A stretch of 64,000 nucleotides of DNA from Paenibacillus ihbetae (GTDB taxonomy: Bacteria; Bacillota; Bacilli; Paenibacillales; Paenibacillaceae), in the NCBI RefSeq assembly GCF_002741055.1, contig NZ_CP016809.1:4628501-4692500 (forward strand), written 5' to 3'. Below the pieces are notes generated by a model, which searched no databases, was not told the origin of the DNA, and was given only the letters and a program-made list of their open reading frames with translations. Positions 8,491-17,214 of this stretch are shown in pieces. How positions within the stretch are numbered: the stretch's first letter is position 1; each line of letters starts with the position of its first letter. Position numbers and translations under genes: made by a program.

Positions 8491-9438
8491 GTGGGAAAGA
8501 GAGCAGCTCGGAACAAGCTGGTCGCAATTACGACTGCGGCTGTTTTGCTTCTGGCCGTTACTGCATGCAGCGGTGAACAACCGAAGGCTGAGCCCCCGGT
8601 CGATCCGAATCCGGTTGAAGACGGCGTACAAGAACCGGTGCAGCCGGCCGAGCCCGAACCAGAAGAAGATGCAGCGAAAGAACCGGTAAAGCCGGGTGAT
8701 CCGGTAGAGGGGCAGAGCCCGGAAACGAAGCAGGGGACCGGTACCTATGTGGGTCAAATTGATAATCATTCCGTAGAGATTGAAACGGAAGACGGACCGA
8801 CCGCCTTCCGGCTCGGGGATGATATGCAGGATGCCATTGCCGGACTCCAGGGAAATGAGGAGGTTGCCTTCGAATACTTTGAGCAGCCGGTTGAAGGCGA
8901 TGAAGGGCTGAAGCAGCGCATTCTGACGAAAATAACGGTCCGGCAGTCCGGCAGCGGCCAAGGCTCGGATACCTCGCAGCTTCCGGCCACGAAGGAAATG
9001 GAGCTTGAGCTCGAAGGGATGAAAGAGACGAAAACCGCCAAGCTGGCTTCGGGAAACGGGTATTCCCTGTATATATTCGATATTTTCTCGTTTGATGCCA
9101 AGACCGGCATGCTGACAATGAATGTGGATAAGGATTACTATGTAGAAATTACGAAGCTCCCTTCGGATTACAACGGGGATATGCTGAAGCTGGAGGCCGA
9201 GAAGGAATTGGCTGAGGTGGGCAAGGTCCGCGAAGCGAAGGAGAACGAAAGAAATCAGGCGCTGAAGGATGCGTCCGTATACATGATTGGCGAAGGGGAG
9301 CAGCTGACTCGGGAATATATCGCAGCGGAAATCGACGGTCAAGGCTTTATCTTCCGCGTCAACATCCCGCATCGCGAGCCTACAGAGGGCTTTGTGCCTC
9401 ACGCGTTTGCATCGCTAGCTACGATCGTTAATCAATAG
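8491..9438 (+). CDS. putative lipoprotein, function unknown
   Basis: A signal peptide of about 23 residues ends in the lipobox AVTAC, so the protein is probably anchored to the outer face of the membrane through its Cys. After the Cys comes a Pro/Glu-rich spacer of about 55 residues, repeatedly PV and EP. A small domain (about 75-145, TGTYVGQIDNHSVEIE) follows, then a C-terminal domain (about 165-315) starting MELELEGMKE. I do not recognise the folded parts. The start is GTG 8491, because TAGGAGGT at 8476-8483 is 7 bases upstream; an earlier in-frame GTG at 8482 overlaps the SD. The gene is divergent from the degV-type gene. Confidence 0.65.
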   Translation: MGKRAARNKLVAITTAAVLLLAVTACSGEQPKAEPPVDPNPVEDGVQEPVQPAEPEPEEDAAKEPVKPGDPVEGQSPETKQGTGTYVGQIDNHSVEIETEDGPTAFRLGDDMQDAIAGLQGNEEVAFEYFEQPVEGDEGLKQRILTKITVRQSGSGQGSDTSQLPATKEMELELEGMKETKTAKLASGNGYSLYIFDIFSFDAKTGMLTMNVDKDYYVEITKLPSDYNGDMLKLEAEKELAEVGKVREAKENERNQALKDASVYMIGEGEQLTREYIAAEIDGQGFIFRVNIPHREPTEGFVPHAFASLATIVNQ

Positions 9439-9463
9439 CTCTCCACTTATTCAGATAAAAGAA

Positions 9464-9517
9464 ACCGCCCGGCGTAAGGGGAATCGCGTGCCGATTCCTT
9501 GCCCCGGGCAGTTTTGT
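9464..9517. terminator. hairpin between convergent lipoprotein and J-like genes
   Basis: An imperfect long stem pairs CCGCCCGG..AAGGGGAATCG with CGATTCCTT..CCCCGGGC, followed by TTTTG. It is positioned to end both convergent transcripts. Confidence 0.6.
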
Positions 9518-9537
9518 TATTCCCTTACTGCTGCGTA

Positions 9538-10449
9538 CTATTTGGAAGCTTCGAGATATCTCTGAATAAACAGCTTCGCGTTGGCATCCTTCTCCGTGCT
9601 CTCACGAATCCCCGCATACATCTCATTCTTGATGATCGGAATTTCCTCGCCAAGCTTGCTTCCCATAATATCGACGGCATACACATGCTCGGTGCCGTCT
9701 TCCTCGTCGACCCCCTTCAGAAGCATCTCCGGCGTCACAAGCGCTTTCAGCTCGCCGTTCACTTCGGTTTCAAGCGGGCGCACCATCCCTTGATTGCCGA
9801 CCCAGTCAAATGCATTCTTATCCATAATATAGAGGTCCGGCCTCTCGGTTGCCAGCACGAGCATCGCTTTTTGCAGCATGGCGGCGTCCTGCGGATTGTT
9901 CGAATCAAGCGCCGGCACATAATTCATGTTAACGGTTACGCGTTTCCACTCAGGAAACTGTGCCAAAATCGCGTCCTCGATCGGCTTAACATCCGTACCG
10001 CCGTCGGGATTGAAATACGTTCCCAGGAACATCACGGAGAGGTCGACCGGGGGAAGCTTGGCCAGCCGCTCTTTTTCAGCCTGATGGTTAAAGATGCTGA
10101 TCGCGATATACACAAGAATGCCAAGAATGGCGATGCCGCCAAGCAGATGAAATTTATAATAACGGAAGAAATGGTCGGTTTTCTCGGCAGTCCCGGCCAG
10201 CTTTTTGAACTTTCCATACCGCTTCTGATTCAATTCCTCCAGAGACTTGCGGTTCTCTTCATCAAGAATGAATTTGTAAGCCTTGGTTATCTCGGCGAAG
10301 CGGGCTTCAATCTCTTCCGCCCGGTCCGGCTCACGCCTTTGCTGCGAACGGGTCTGACGCATGAGAAGGGTATACCTGTCATCAAGCTGTTCCCTGGTCG
10401 CATCCTCCGGCAAGCCCATTCGTTCATAGGCTTCTTTCAATTGATCCAT
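9538..10449 (-). CDS. membrane-anchored J-domain-like protein lacking HPD
   Basis: Residues 1-85 look like a J-domain helix set: YERMGLPEDATREQLDDRY, then a KAYKFILDEENRKSLEE helix. The diagnostic His-Pro-Asp loop is absent, with QTRSQQRREPD in its place. One transmembrane helix (about 108-130, LLGGIAILGILVYIAISIF) separates this cytoplasmic part from about 170 residues that should face outward. Without HPD it should not stimulate DnaK ATPase in the normal way. ATG 10449 is chosen because GAGGTG lies 6 bases upstream; GTG 10458 overlaps the SD. The outer domain is not recognised. Confidence 0.7.
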   Translation of the reverse strand: MDQLKEAYERMGLPEDATREQLDDRYTLLMRQTRSQQRREPDRAEEIEARFAEITKAYKFILDEENRKSLEELNQKRYGKFKKLAGTAEKTDHFFRYYKFHLLGGIAILGILVYIAISIFNHQAEKERLAKLPPVDLSVMFLGTYFNPDGGTDVKPIEDAILAQFPEWKRVTVNMNYVPALDSNNPQDAAMLQKAMLVLATERPDLYIMDKNAFDWVGNQGMVRPLETEVNGELKALVTPEMLLKGVDEEDGTEHVYAVDIMGSKLGEEIPIIKNEMYAGIRESTEKDANAKLFIQRYLEASK

Positions 10450-10666
10450 CCATGTCACCTCTTCTATACTGTGAGAGTTTCCTAGTTACCAGTATATAGT
10501 GAAGAGGCATACTTGCACAAACGTTTATAAACGGCGCAGGCGAGCCGGCATCAGGACGATAAACCCCAGCCGGAACAGGAAGAAAGAAGAGACGAAGCAG
10601 CGGGGCGGATAAAGCTGGAGCCGTATGAAAAATATAGGGAATATGCCATTCAATAGTTTGAAGGTT

Positions 10667-10714
10667 TATGAATGTTTTTGATTATTTGTGATTGTTTTTT
10701 GCGGGAAATATGAT
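10667..10714 (+). promoter_or_regulatory. fru operon promoter overlapping a direct-repeat operator
   Basis: TTGTGA (10686-10691), 17 bases, then TATGAT (10709-10714) forms a good sigma-A promoter. Across the -35 box lies a direct repeat, TGAATGTTTTTG and TGTGATTGTTTTTTG. This is the type of T-rich repeated box DeoR-family regulators bind, so I infer autoregulation by FruR. Confidence 0.55.
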
Positions 10715-10740
10715 AGGATTAGTTCTGGAGGGGATTCATT

Positions 10741-11490
10741 ATGCTGACCGAAGAAAGATACCGCGTTATTTTAGAGCGCTTACAAGAGCGCGGGGTCGTC
10801 AAATTGCAGGAATTGGTCGAACTCCTGGAAGCATCGGAATCTACAGTGCGGCGTGATTTGATAGATCTTGAGGAACGCCGTTTATTAAAGCGTATTCACG
10901 GGGGAGCAGCGCTGCCGAGTCAAAAGGCTCCCGAGCCGGGAATGGAAGAGAAATCGTTCAAAAACATTCAACAGAAAAATGCCGTTGCCAAGCTGGCTGC
11001 GCAGCAGGTGCAGGATGGCGAGAGCATTTATCTGGATGCGGGAACGACCACATTGGCGATGATCCCGTTTATCGAAGCAAGCAACGTGACCGTTGTGACC
11101 AACGGTTTATCGCATATCGAAGCATTGGTAAGCAAACGCATCAACAGCTATCTTCTGGGCGGCATGATGAAGATTCGCACGAAAGCCGTAATCGGCAGCA
11201 TAGCTCTTCAAAACATGGATAACTTCCGCTTTGATCGCTGTTTTCTCGGGACAAACGGCGTCGATATCGAGATGGGGTATACGACGCCGGATCCGGAAGA
11301 AGCCTTGATCAAGCGGCGGGCCCATCAGCTGTCCGCTACCAGCTATGTTCTTGCGGACTCCAGCAAGATCGGAGAAGTCACGTTCGCTAAGCTGCTGGAT
11401 TTAAGCGAAGCGACGCTGATTACCGAATCGCTGCCGGAAGCCTGGCGGAAGTCCATAGCACAGAAAACCAACATAATTGAGGGATCATGA
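10741..11490 (+). CDS. fruR: DeoR-family repressor of the fructose operon
   Basis: This is a transcription regulator with an N-terminal DeoR HTH (about 6-58: VKLQELVELLEASESTVRRDL) and a sugar-phosphate sensing domain (about 75-230) with the DAGTTTLAM anion loop and the ADSSKIG motif. At 249 residues it is typical. It overlaps fruK by the ATGA junction and heads fruR-fruK-fruA, so fructose 1-phosphate is the likely inducer. The ATG follows GGAGGGG at normal spacing. Confidence 0.9.
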   Translation: MLTEERYRVILERLQERGVVKLQELVELLEASESTVRRDLIDLEERRLLKRIHGGAALPSQKAPEPGMEEKSFKNIQQKNAVAKLAAQQVQDGESIYLDAGTTTLAMIPFIEASNVTVVTNGLSHIEALVSKRINSYLLGGMMKIRTKAVIGSIALQNMDNFRFDRCFLGTNGVDIEMGYTTPDPEEALIKRRAHQLSATSYVLADSSKIGEVTFAKLLDLSEATLITESLPEAWRKSIAQKTNIIEGS

Positions 11491-12401
11491 TGATATATAC
11501 GGTAACTTTGAATCCTTCCATCGATTACATCGTGGAAGTAGAGCATATCGAGCTGGGAAGCTTGAACAGAATGGCCCGGGACTTGAAGTTTCCAGGGGGC
11601 AAAGGCATCAATGTCTCGCGGGTATTGAACCAGCTCGGCGCAGACAATACCGCGATCGGCTTTCTCGGTGGATTTACCGGTCGGTTTATTGACGAGACGC
11701 TGCGGAAGGAAGGGATCGTCACCGACTTCGTGACGATTGAAGATGATACAAGAATCAACATCAAGCTTAAGCACGGGGACGAGACGGAGATTAACGGCCT
11801 TGGGCCGAACATCCGGCACGAGGAGGCCGATGAGCTGGTCCATAAGCTGTCACGGCTTCAGCCGGGTGATATCGCGGTACTGTCCGGAAGCGTTCCGCCC
11901 TCGCTTGGATCGGGCTTCTACGAGCTATTAATTCAAGCGTGCAAGAAGAGCGGAGCCGAATTCGTGATCGATACGACGGGGGATGCGCTGATGAAGGCTT
12001 TAGCTCACCAGCCGCTTGTCGTCAAGCCGAACCATCACGAGCTGGCCGAGTTGTTCGGCGTCCCGATGGATTCGCGCGATAAGCTTGTCATGTACGGCCG
12101 CAAGCTGCTTGAGAAGGGTGCGCAGCATGCGATGATCTCCATGGCCGGAGAAGGGGCTCTGCTGATTACGGCCGATCAGGTCTATCATGCCTGCGTTCCG
12201 GCTGGAACGGTAAGGAATTCGGTAGGCGCAGGCGATTCGATGATTGCCGGGTTTGTCGGCACGCTGTCTCTGGGGCACAGTCCGCTTGAGGCATTCCGGA
12301 CAGGGGTTGCATCGGGAAGCGCAACAGCGTTCTCGGACGATCTGGCAGCCAGGGAAATGATCGATAAACTTCGTGAACAGGTCACGATCACGCCATTGTG
12401 A
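11490..12401 (+). CDS. fruK: 1-phosphofructokinase
   Basis: FruK phosphorylates fructose 1-phosphate, delivered by the FruA permease, to fructose 1,6-bisphosphate. It has the PfkB-family N-terminus MIYTVTLNPSIDY, the GGKGINVSR substrate motif, and the C-terminal VGAGDSMIAGF with the catalytic Asp near residue 247. At 303 residues it is usual. Two ATGs overlap the fruR stop (11487 and 11490). I take 11490 since TGAGGG is then 6 bases away and the product begins as family members do. Coupling with fruR is translational. Confidence 0.93.
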   Translation: MIYTVTLNPSIDYIVEVEHIELGSLNRMARDLKFPGGKGINVSRVLNQLGADNTAIGFLGGFTGRFIDETLRKEGIVTDFVTIEDDTRINIKLKHGDETEINGLGPNIRHEEADELVHKLSRLQPGDIAVLSGSVPPSLGSGFYELLIQACKKSGAEFVIDTTGDALMKALAHQPLVVKPNHHELAELFGVPMDSRDKLVMYGRKLLEKGAQHAMISMAGEGALLITADQVYHACVPAGTVRNSVGAGDSMIAGFVGTLSLGHSPLEAFRTGVASGSATAFSDDLAAREMIDKLREQVTITPL

Positions 12402-12473
12402 GGACGTGCATGTTTGCAATGCGGCGCGAAACGGCAGACATCTAAGGCAGAAATTAAGGGAGTGTTATCCATA

Positions 12474-14447
12474 ATGAGAATAACGGAATTGATGATTCAG
12501 CAGACCATGATTATGGATCTGCAAGCGGTAACGAAGGAGGCGGCGATTGACGAGCTGATTGCCAGCCTGGCCGCAAGCGGACGAATCAATGATCCGGTCC
12601 TGTTCAAGGAAGCGATTCTGAAGCGGGAAGCGGAATCGAGCACGGGGATCGGCGGAGGCATTGCGATGCCCCATGCGAAGACCCGGGCGGTGAACGAACC
12701 GACCGTCGTATTCGCCAAGAGCAGCAAGGGTGTGGATTTTGAGGCATTGGACGGCGAGCCGGCTTATGTGTTCTTCATGATTGCAGCGCCCGAGGGCGCG
12801 GGAAATACCCATTTGCGGACGCTTGCTGCACTTTCCAGGCTGCTGATTGATGCCGATTTCATCAGCCGGTTGATGGAGACGAAGACGCCTGAGGAAGTAA
12901 CGGCGCTATTTGATGCCAAGCAGGCGGAAGAAGAAGCGGCAAAGGCTGAGAAGGAAGCTGCCAAGCAAAGGAAAGAAACAGAGAAGCAATCAGACAAGCG
13001 CCCGGAGTCTGACAGCGCTATCGAAGCCGCACCTGTACCGGACGGAACAACCTCCGGCGGGCAAGGCGCTTTCGTCGTTGCCGTAACGGCTTGTCCGACC
13101 GGGATCGCGCATACGTTTATGGCGGAGGACGCGCTCAAGAAGAAGGCCCAGGAAATGGGCGTCGAGATTCGGGTGGAAACGAACGGCTCGGAAGGGGCGC
13201 AGAACGTTTTGACCGAGGAGGAAATCCGGCGCGCTGCCGGCGTCATCATTGCCGCCGATAAGCAGGTCGAGATGGCCCGCTTTAACGGCAAACCGGTGCT
13301 GCAGCGCCCAGTCAGCGACGGCATCCGCAAATCGGAGGAGCTGATTCGCAAGGCAGCGAGCGGCGATGCGCCGATCTACCGCAGCGAAGGTGGAGGGACA
13401 TCCGGAGAACAGCAGGGCGGACACAGCGGCATCGGCAGCAAAATTTACAAGGATCTGATGAACGGAATTTCGCATATGTTGCCATTCGTTGTGGGCGGAG
13501 GCATACTGCTGGCGGTATCCTTCCTGATCGAGCAGCTTGCCGGGGAGAATCATCCGCTCTTTCAGCTGCTGCAGACGATTGGCGGAGGCGAAGGCGCTTT
13601 CCACTTCCTGATTCCGGTCCTTGCCGGATTCATTGCCTTAAGCATCGGAGATCGTCCGGCGTTAATGCCCGGCATGGTCGGCGGCCTGATGGCGCTGAAT
13701 TCGAATTCCGGGTTCCTCGGCGGTTTGGCTGCCGGCTTCCTGGCCGGATATGTCGTCATTCTGCTTCGCAAATGGTTTGCCGGCTTGCCGAAGGCTCTCG
13801 ACGGCCTGAAGCCGATCTTGCTGTATCCGGTCGTCGGCTTGCTGATCACCGGCACCATTATGTTCTATTTGTTCGATCCGTTCTTCAGCTGGATCAATCT
13901 CGGCCTGACCGATATTCTGAACAATCTTGGCACGGGCAATGCCGTCATTCTCGGCCTGATCCTCGGCGGAATGATGTCGATTGACATGGGCGGCCCTTTC
14001 AATAAAGCGGCTTATGCATTCGCCATCGGCGTATTTACGTCGAGCGGCAATACGAACGGCGCGATGATGGCGGCCGTTATGGCCGGCGGCATGGTACCTC
14101 CTCTGGCAATCGCCCTGGCTACGACGTTCTTCAAGCGAAAATTTACGGAACAGGAGCGCAAGTCCGGCGTTACGAACTATGTCATGGGTCTTTCCTTTAT
14201 CACGGAAGGCGCGATCCCGTTCGCCGCGGCCGACCCGCTGCGCGTACTGACATCGTGCATTCTCGGTTCGGCGGTTGCCGGCGGATTGACACAGCTGTGG
14301 GGCATTAACGTTCCGGCTCCGCACGGAGGGATTTTCGTGGCGGCTTTGGCCAACCACGCCCTGCTGTTCCTGCTGGCCGTGCTCATCGGCGCGGCGCTGT
14401 CCGGCGTACTGCTAGGGCTGTGGAAGCGCCCGGTTGAAAGCAAATAG
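12474..14447 (+). CDS. fruA: fructose-specific PTS permease IIABC
   Basis: This enzyme II takes up fructose and phosphorylates it to fructose 1-phosphate. Domain order is IIA (residues 1-145, phospho-His67 in IAMPHAKT), a charged Glu/Lys/Ala linker (150-185), IIB (198-295, phospho-Cys207 in AVTACPTGIAHT), and the membrane IIC (about 320-650) with its GGPFNKAAY motif. The 657-residue length fits IIABC fusions. ATG 12474 with AAGGGAGT upstream gives the standard MRITEL start; upstream in-frame codons lack an SD. It is the last gene of fruRKA. Confidence 0.93.
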   Translation: MRITELMIQQTMIMDLQAVTKEAAIDELIASLAASGRINDPVLFKEAILKREAESSTGIGGGIAMPHAKTRAVNEPTVVFAKSSKGVDFEALDGEPAYVFFMIAAPEGAGNTHLRTLAALSRLLIDADFISRLMETKTPEEVTALFDAKQAEEEAAKAEKEAAKQRKETEKQSDKRPESDSAIEAAPVPDGTTSGGQGAFVVAVTACPTGIAHTFMAEDALKKKAQEMGVEIRVETNGSEGAQNVLTEEEIRRAAGVIIAADKQVEMARFNGKPVLQRPVSDGIRKSEELIRKAASGDAPIYRSEGGGTSGEQQGGHSGIGSKIYKDLMNGISHMLPFVVGGGILLAVSFLIEQLAGENHPLFQLLQTIGGGEGAFHFLIPVLAGFIALSIGDRPALMPGMVGGLMALNSNSGFLGGLAAGFLAGYVVILLRKWFAGLPKALDGLKPILLYPVVGLLITGTIMFYLFDPFFSWINLGLTDILNNLGTGNAVILGLILGGMMSIDMGGPFNKAAYAFAIGVFTSSGNTNGAMMAAVMAGGMVPPLAIALATTFFKRKFTEQERKSGVTNYVMGLSFITEGAIPFAAADPLRVLTSCILGSAVAGGLTQLWGINVPAPHGGIFVAALANHALLFLLAVLIGAALSGVLLGLWKRPVESK

Positions 14448-14548
14448 AGCAGGGGATTTAGTCCGATCTCACTAGCATAATCACTATCACTTGCATATTG
14501 CTGGCTTTACAGCAAGAATATTTCTAAGTACTTGAATGGGAGTTGGAA

Positions 14549-14590
14549 TAAGAGGCGCTTTGCCCTTTTCCGGCTCTTTTTTTTTGTTTC
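14549..14590 (+). terminator. probable fru operon terminator
   Basis: AAGAGGCG and CCGGCTCTT can pair with a mismatch, followed by a run of nine or more T. The stem is imperfect, but the T tract and position after fruA support it. Confidence 0.55.
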
Positions 14591-14737
14591 CCTGATTAAT
14601 ATATTTCCTTCGTTGAAAAGCTCCCGGACGATGCTGATTTAGGGTACAGTATGTACAGAGGCCTGGTGAGCAGATGAATACCTGAAAGGATCTGGGCTTA
14701 CCGTTATTGCAACATCAACCGAAGGGAGAGGAGACAA

Positions 14738-15592
14738 ATGAACGTACGTATTAATGGGAATGGAAGAACACCGGAGCAGCTGATCGAGGAGATCAATCGA
14801 ACATCCGCTCCGCACGGGATGGCTGCCGTTTGGTTTTTGGGACAGGAGAGCGTTGTGATTAAAGGCGGGGAGACTGTCATCTATATCGATCCCTATCTGT
14901 CCGGCGAGCTGGAGCAAAAGGACGGCTTCCAGCGAGCCTTTCCGGCCCCGCTTGAGCCGAAGCACGTTACGAATGCCAATGTGGTGCTCATCACGCATGA
15001 GCATGATGACCATATGGATCTGGGCACGATCTCGGTGATCGCCAAAAATAGCCCGGATACCCGTTTTGTCGCGCCTGCAATCTGTCATAAGGCGATGCGG
15101 GAGGCCGGAGTTGCCGAAGACCGCCTGATGGCTGCCGCGTGCGACCAGTGGCAGGCGTTTGAGAGCTTCCGCTTGATGGCGGTGCCTGCGGCACACGAAG
15201 TGCTTGAAGAGGATGAGGTACTGGGACACCGGTATGTCGGTTATTTAATTGATATCTCGGGTGTTCTGATATATCACGCAGGTGATACCGTCGTATACCC
15301 GGGTCTTGTTGAGCGGCTGCGGAATCACGTCATTGACATCGGCATGGTGCCGATCAACGGGGGAGACGCCTTCCGCAGGCAGGATGGGATCGTAGGCAAT
15401 ATGGGCTTCCGCGAGGCGGCCGAGCTTGCTGCTGCAGCGGGCTTCGGGCTGACGATCCCCCTGCACTACGACGTATTTCCATGGAACGGGGAAAGACCGG
15501 GGCATTTTATCGATTACTGTTATGAGAACCATCCCTATATGAGGACCAAAGTAATGGCCCGAACCGAACAATTGATTTATGTCAAGGCGTAG
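14738..15592 (+). CDS. MBL-fold metal-dependent hydrolase (UlaG-like)
   Basis: This is a metallo-beta-lactamase fold protein with the metal motif HEHDDH (residues 86-91), a later AGDT (near 184) and a C-terminal HYD near residue 247. The motif set and single-domain length of 284 residues resemble UlaG (ascorbate-6-phosphate lactonase) and related YtkL-type hydrolases. No ascorbate genes are adjacent, so I leave the substrate open. The ATG has GGAGAGGAG upstream. The gene looks monocistronic. Confidence 0.82.
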   Translation: MNVRINGNGRTPEQLIEEINRTSAPHGMAAVWFLGQESVVIKGGETVIYIDPYLSGELEQKDGFQRAFPAPLEPKHVTNANVVLITHEHDDHMDLGTISVIAKNSPDTRFVAPAICHKAMREAGVAEDRLMAAACDQWQAFESFRLMAVPAAHEVLEEDEVLGHRYVGYLIDISGVLIYHAGDTVVYPGLVERLRNHVIDIGMVPINGGDAFRRQDGIVGNMGFREAAELAAAAGFGLTIPLHYDVFPWNGERPGHFIDYCYENHPYMRTKVMARTEQLIYVKA

Positions 15593-15718
15593 CTCTTCGT
15601 ACAGATGGTTTTACACTTATTATGTGGAATTTTTTTGAAATCTATGCCGATAAGGCCGCAATTTTTCGATTTGACAAGCATATAAATGAGACATGCCTTA
15701 TAAATGGAGCTGTTGGAT

Positions 15719-16324
15719 ATGCTGTCATTTCGAAAACATGTCATCATCGTGATCGGAAGCTTCCTGATCGCGATGGGGACCAATTTCTTTCTTGTCCCGC
15801 AAAAAGTGCTGGATGGCGGCGTGATCGGTATTGCTCTCATTGCAAATTATGTGTTTGACCTACATATCGGCTTTGTCATCATCTTGTGCAGTGTCCCCAT
15901 TTTCATTGCGGCTTGGGTCCTTAATCGTGAAATATTTTACAACAGCTTATCCGGCATGCTGATCTCGTCATTCGTCATCGATTTGCTGTCCCCGTACCAA
16001 GCGGACGTATTGCGCTTGTTTGCCCCTGGCGCCATTCCCAGCGCAATGATTGGCGGCGCTTTGATCGGGACAGGCCTTGGCCTGATGCTAAGAAATGACG
16101 CAAGTACGGGAGGGACGGACCTGCTGGCGCATTTTCTGTCCAAATATGTGCCTCTGAACGTCGGGATCATCATCCTGCTGATGGATGCGGTGATCATCGG
16201 CATCGGAGGCGCTCTCCTCTCAGGCAGCACGTTTGTTAACTCCATCTTCACGATCTTGTCTGGAGGCGTGGCTACAGGGCTCTGTACGCTAAAGCATGGT
16301 CATCGAAGAACGAGAAGGATATGA
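15719..16324 (+). CDS. short YitT family membrane protein
   Basis: This is a 201-residue integral membrane protein with about five to six helices, matching the membrane half of YitT proteins. Features are GSFLIAMGTNFFLVPQKVLDGGVIGI, the polar turn NDASTGGTDLLA, and a C-terminal LSGGVATGL. It lacks the cytoplasmic DUF2179 domain present in the second YitT protein of this window. It ends in a basic HRRTRRI, so it is either a natural short form or a truncated copy. ATG 15719 is preferred, with GGAG about 10 bases upstream; 15704 has no SD. Confidence 0.72.
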   Translation: MLSFRKHVIIVIGSFLIAMGTNFFLVPQKVLDGGVIGIALIANYVFDLHIGFVIILCSVPIFIAAWVLNREIFYNSLSGMLISSFVIDLLSPYQADVLRLFAPGAIPSAMIGGALIGTGLGLMLRNDASTGGTDLLAHFLSKYVPLNVGIIILLMDAVIIGIGGALLSGSTFVNSIFTILSGGVATGLCTLKHGHRRTRRI

Positions 16325-16414
16325 TCGGCATGCTTTAACAAGCACTGCGGGAGAATCACCGGCGTTTTATTGAATACAAACCGACGCCGGCGGGAAAGAC
16401 AAGGGACACAACCA

Positions 16415-16451
16415 AAAAGGACTGCCGCAGCGGATGTGCGGCAGTCCTTTT
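16415..16451. terminator. bidirectional terminator after kdgA
   Basis: A perfect 15-bp stem AAAAGGACTGCCGCA/TGCGGCAGTCCTTTT (16415-16429 and 16437-16451) flanks a 7-base loop. It is A/T-tailed on both sides and lies between the short YitT gene and kdgA. Confidence 0.9.
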
Positions 16452-16464
16452 GTATACGTGCAAA

Positions 16465-17127
16465 TCAGGCCTTAGTCTTCTTGAATGCATCGATGTATGC
16501 ACGGGCCTTCTCTGAAATCAGATCAAGGTTGCCGCTCTTCAACGCATCCTTGGTTAAATCCGAACCGATTCCGACTGCAAATGCACCGGCCTTGATCCAT
16601 TCATGGAGGTTATCGAGGTTCACCCCGCCGGTAGGCATAATGTTCGCCTGCGGGAGCGGGCCCTTAAGGGATGGGATCACGGATGGCGAGTACAGATTGC
16701 CCGGGAACAGCTTGATGACATCCACGCCGAGCTCCAAAGAGGCCACAATGTCATGTACGGTGACGGCCCCCGGCATAACCGGAACGCGGTAACGGTTGCA
16801 GAGCATGATGGTGTCCCGGTCAAAGCCAGGGGATACGACAAACTCCGCTCCGGCCAGAATTGTCAGTCTTGCGGTTTCCGAGTCGAGCACGGTGCCGGCG
16901 CCGATAATGGCATAATTATCGGCTTGCGGATCCTCTGAGGAATACATTTTTGCCAGCTTGGTGATCGCTTCGGTGGCGAACGGAACGGTCATCGTTACTT
17001 CGATAACCTTGATGCCGCCTTCAATGGCGCGTTTGGCGACCTCGACGACTTCCTCCGGCGATTCCCCGCGAAGCACAGCCACGACGCCGGCATCATGAAT
17101 TTGTTGGATCAGTCTGAGTTTCTTCAT
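16465..17127 (-). CDS. kdgA: 2-keto-3-deoxy-6-phosphogluconate aldolase
   Basis: This enzyme splits KDPG into pyruvate and glyceraldehyde 3-phosphate (and often acts on 4-hydroxy-2-oxoglutarate), the end of the hexuronate/Entner-Doudoroff branch. The class I aldolase barrel shows VAVLRGESPEE, the GAGTVLD strand, the Schiff-base Lys in DVIKLFPG (near residue 134) and the phosphate loop PTGGVN. It has 220 residues. ATG 17127 has AGGAG 7-8 bases upstream. It follows kdgK by about 90 bases on the same strand, so the two are likely one operon. Confidence 0.92.
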   Translation of the reverse strand: MKKLRLIQQIHDAGVVAVLRGESPEEVVEVAKRAIEGGIKVIEVTMTVPFATEAITKLAKMYSSEDPQADNYAIIGAGTVLDSETARLTILAGAEFVVSPGFDRDTIMLCNRYRVPVMPGAVTVHDIVASLELGVDVIKLFPGNLYSPSVIPSLKGPLPQANIMPTGGVNLDNLHEWIKAGAFAVGIGSDLTKDALKSGNLDLISEKARAYIDAFKKTKA

Positions 17128-17214
17128 AGTAACACTCCTATCATTGATAATTGGATGGATCATGGCCTAGAGTAAAGAGACTGACTGAAAAGACATGAAA
17201 CGGCTTAAGCCTGC

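Noticed and set aside
9499..10485. 328-codon plus-strand frame opposite the J-like gene
   Set aside because: It is the antisense shadow of a gene with a good SD and recognisable helices; its own N-terminus covers a terminator.
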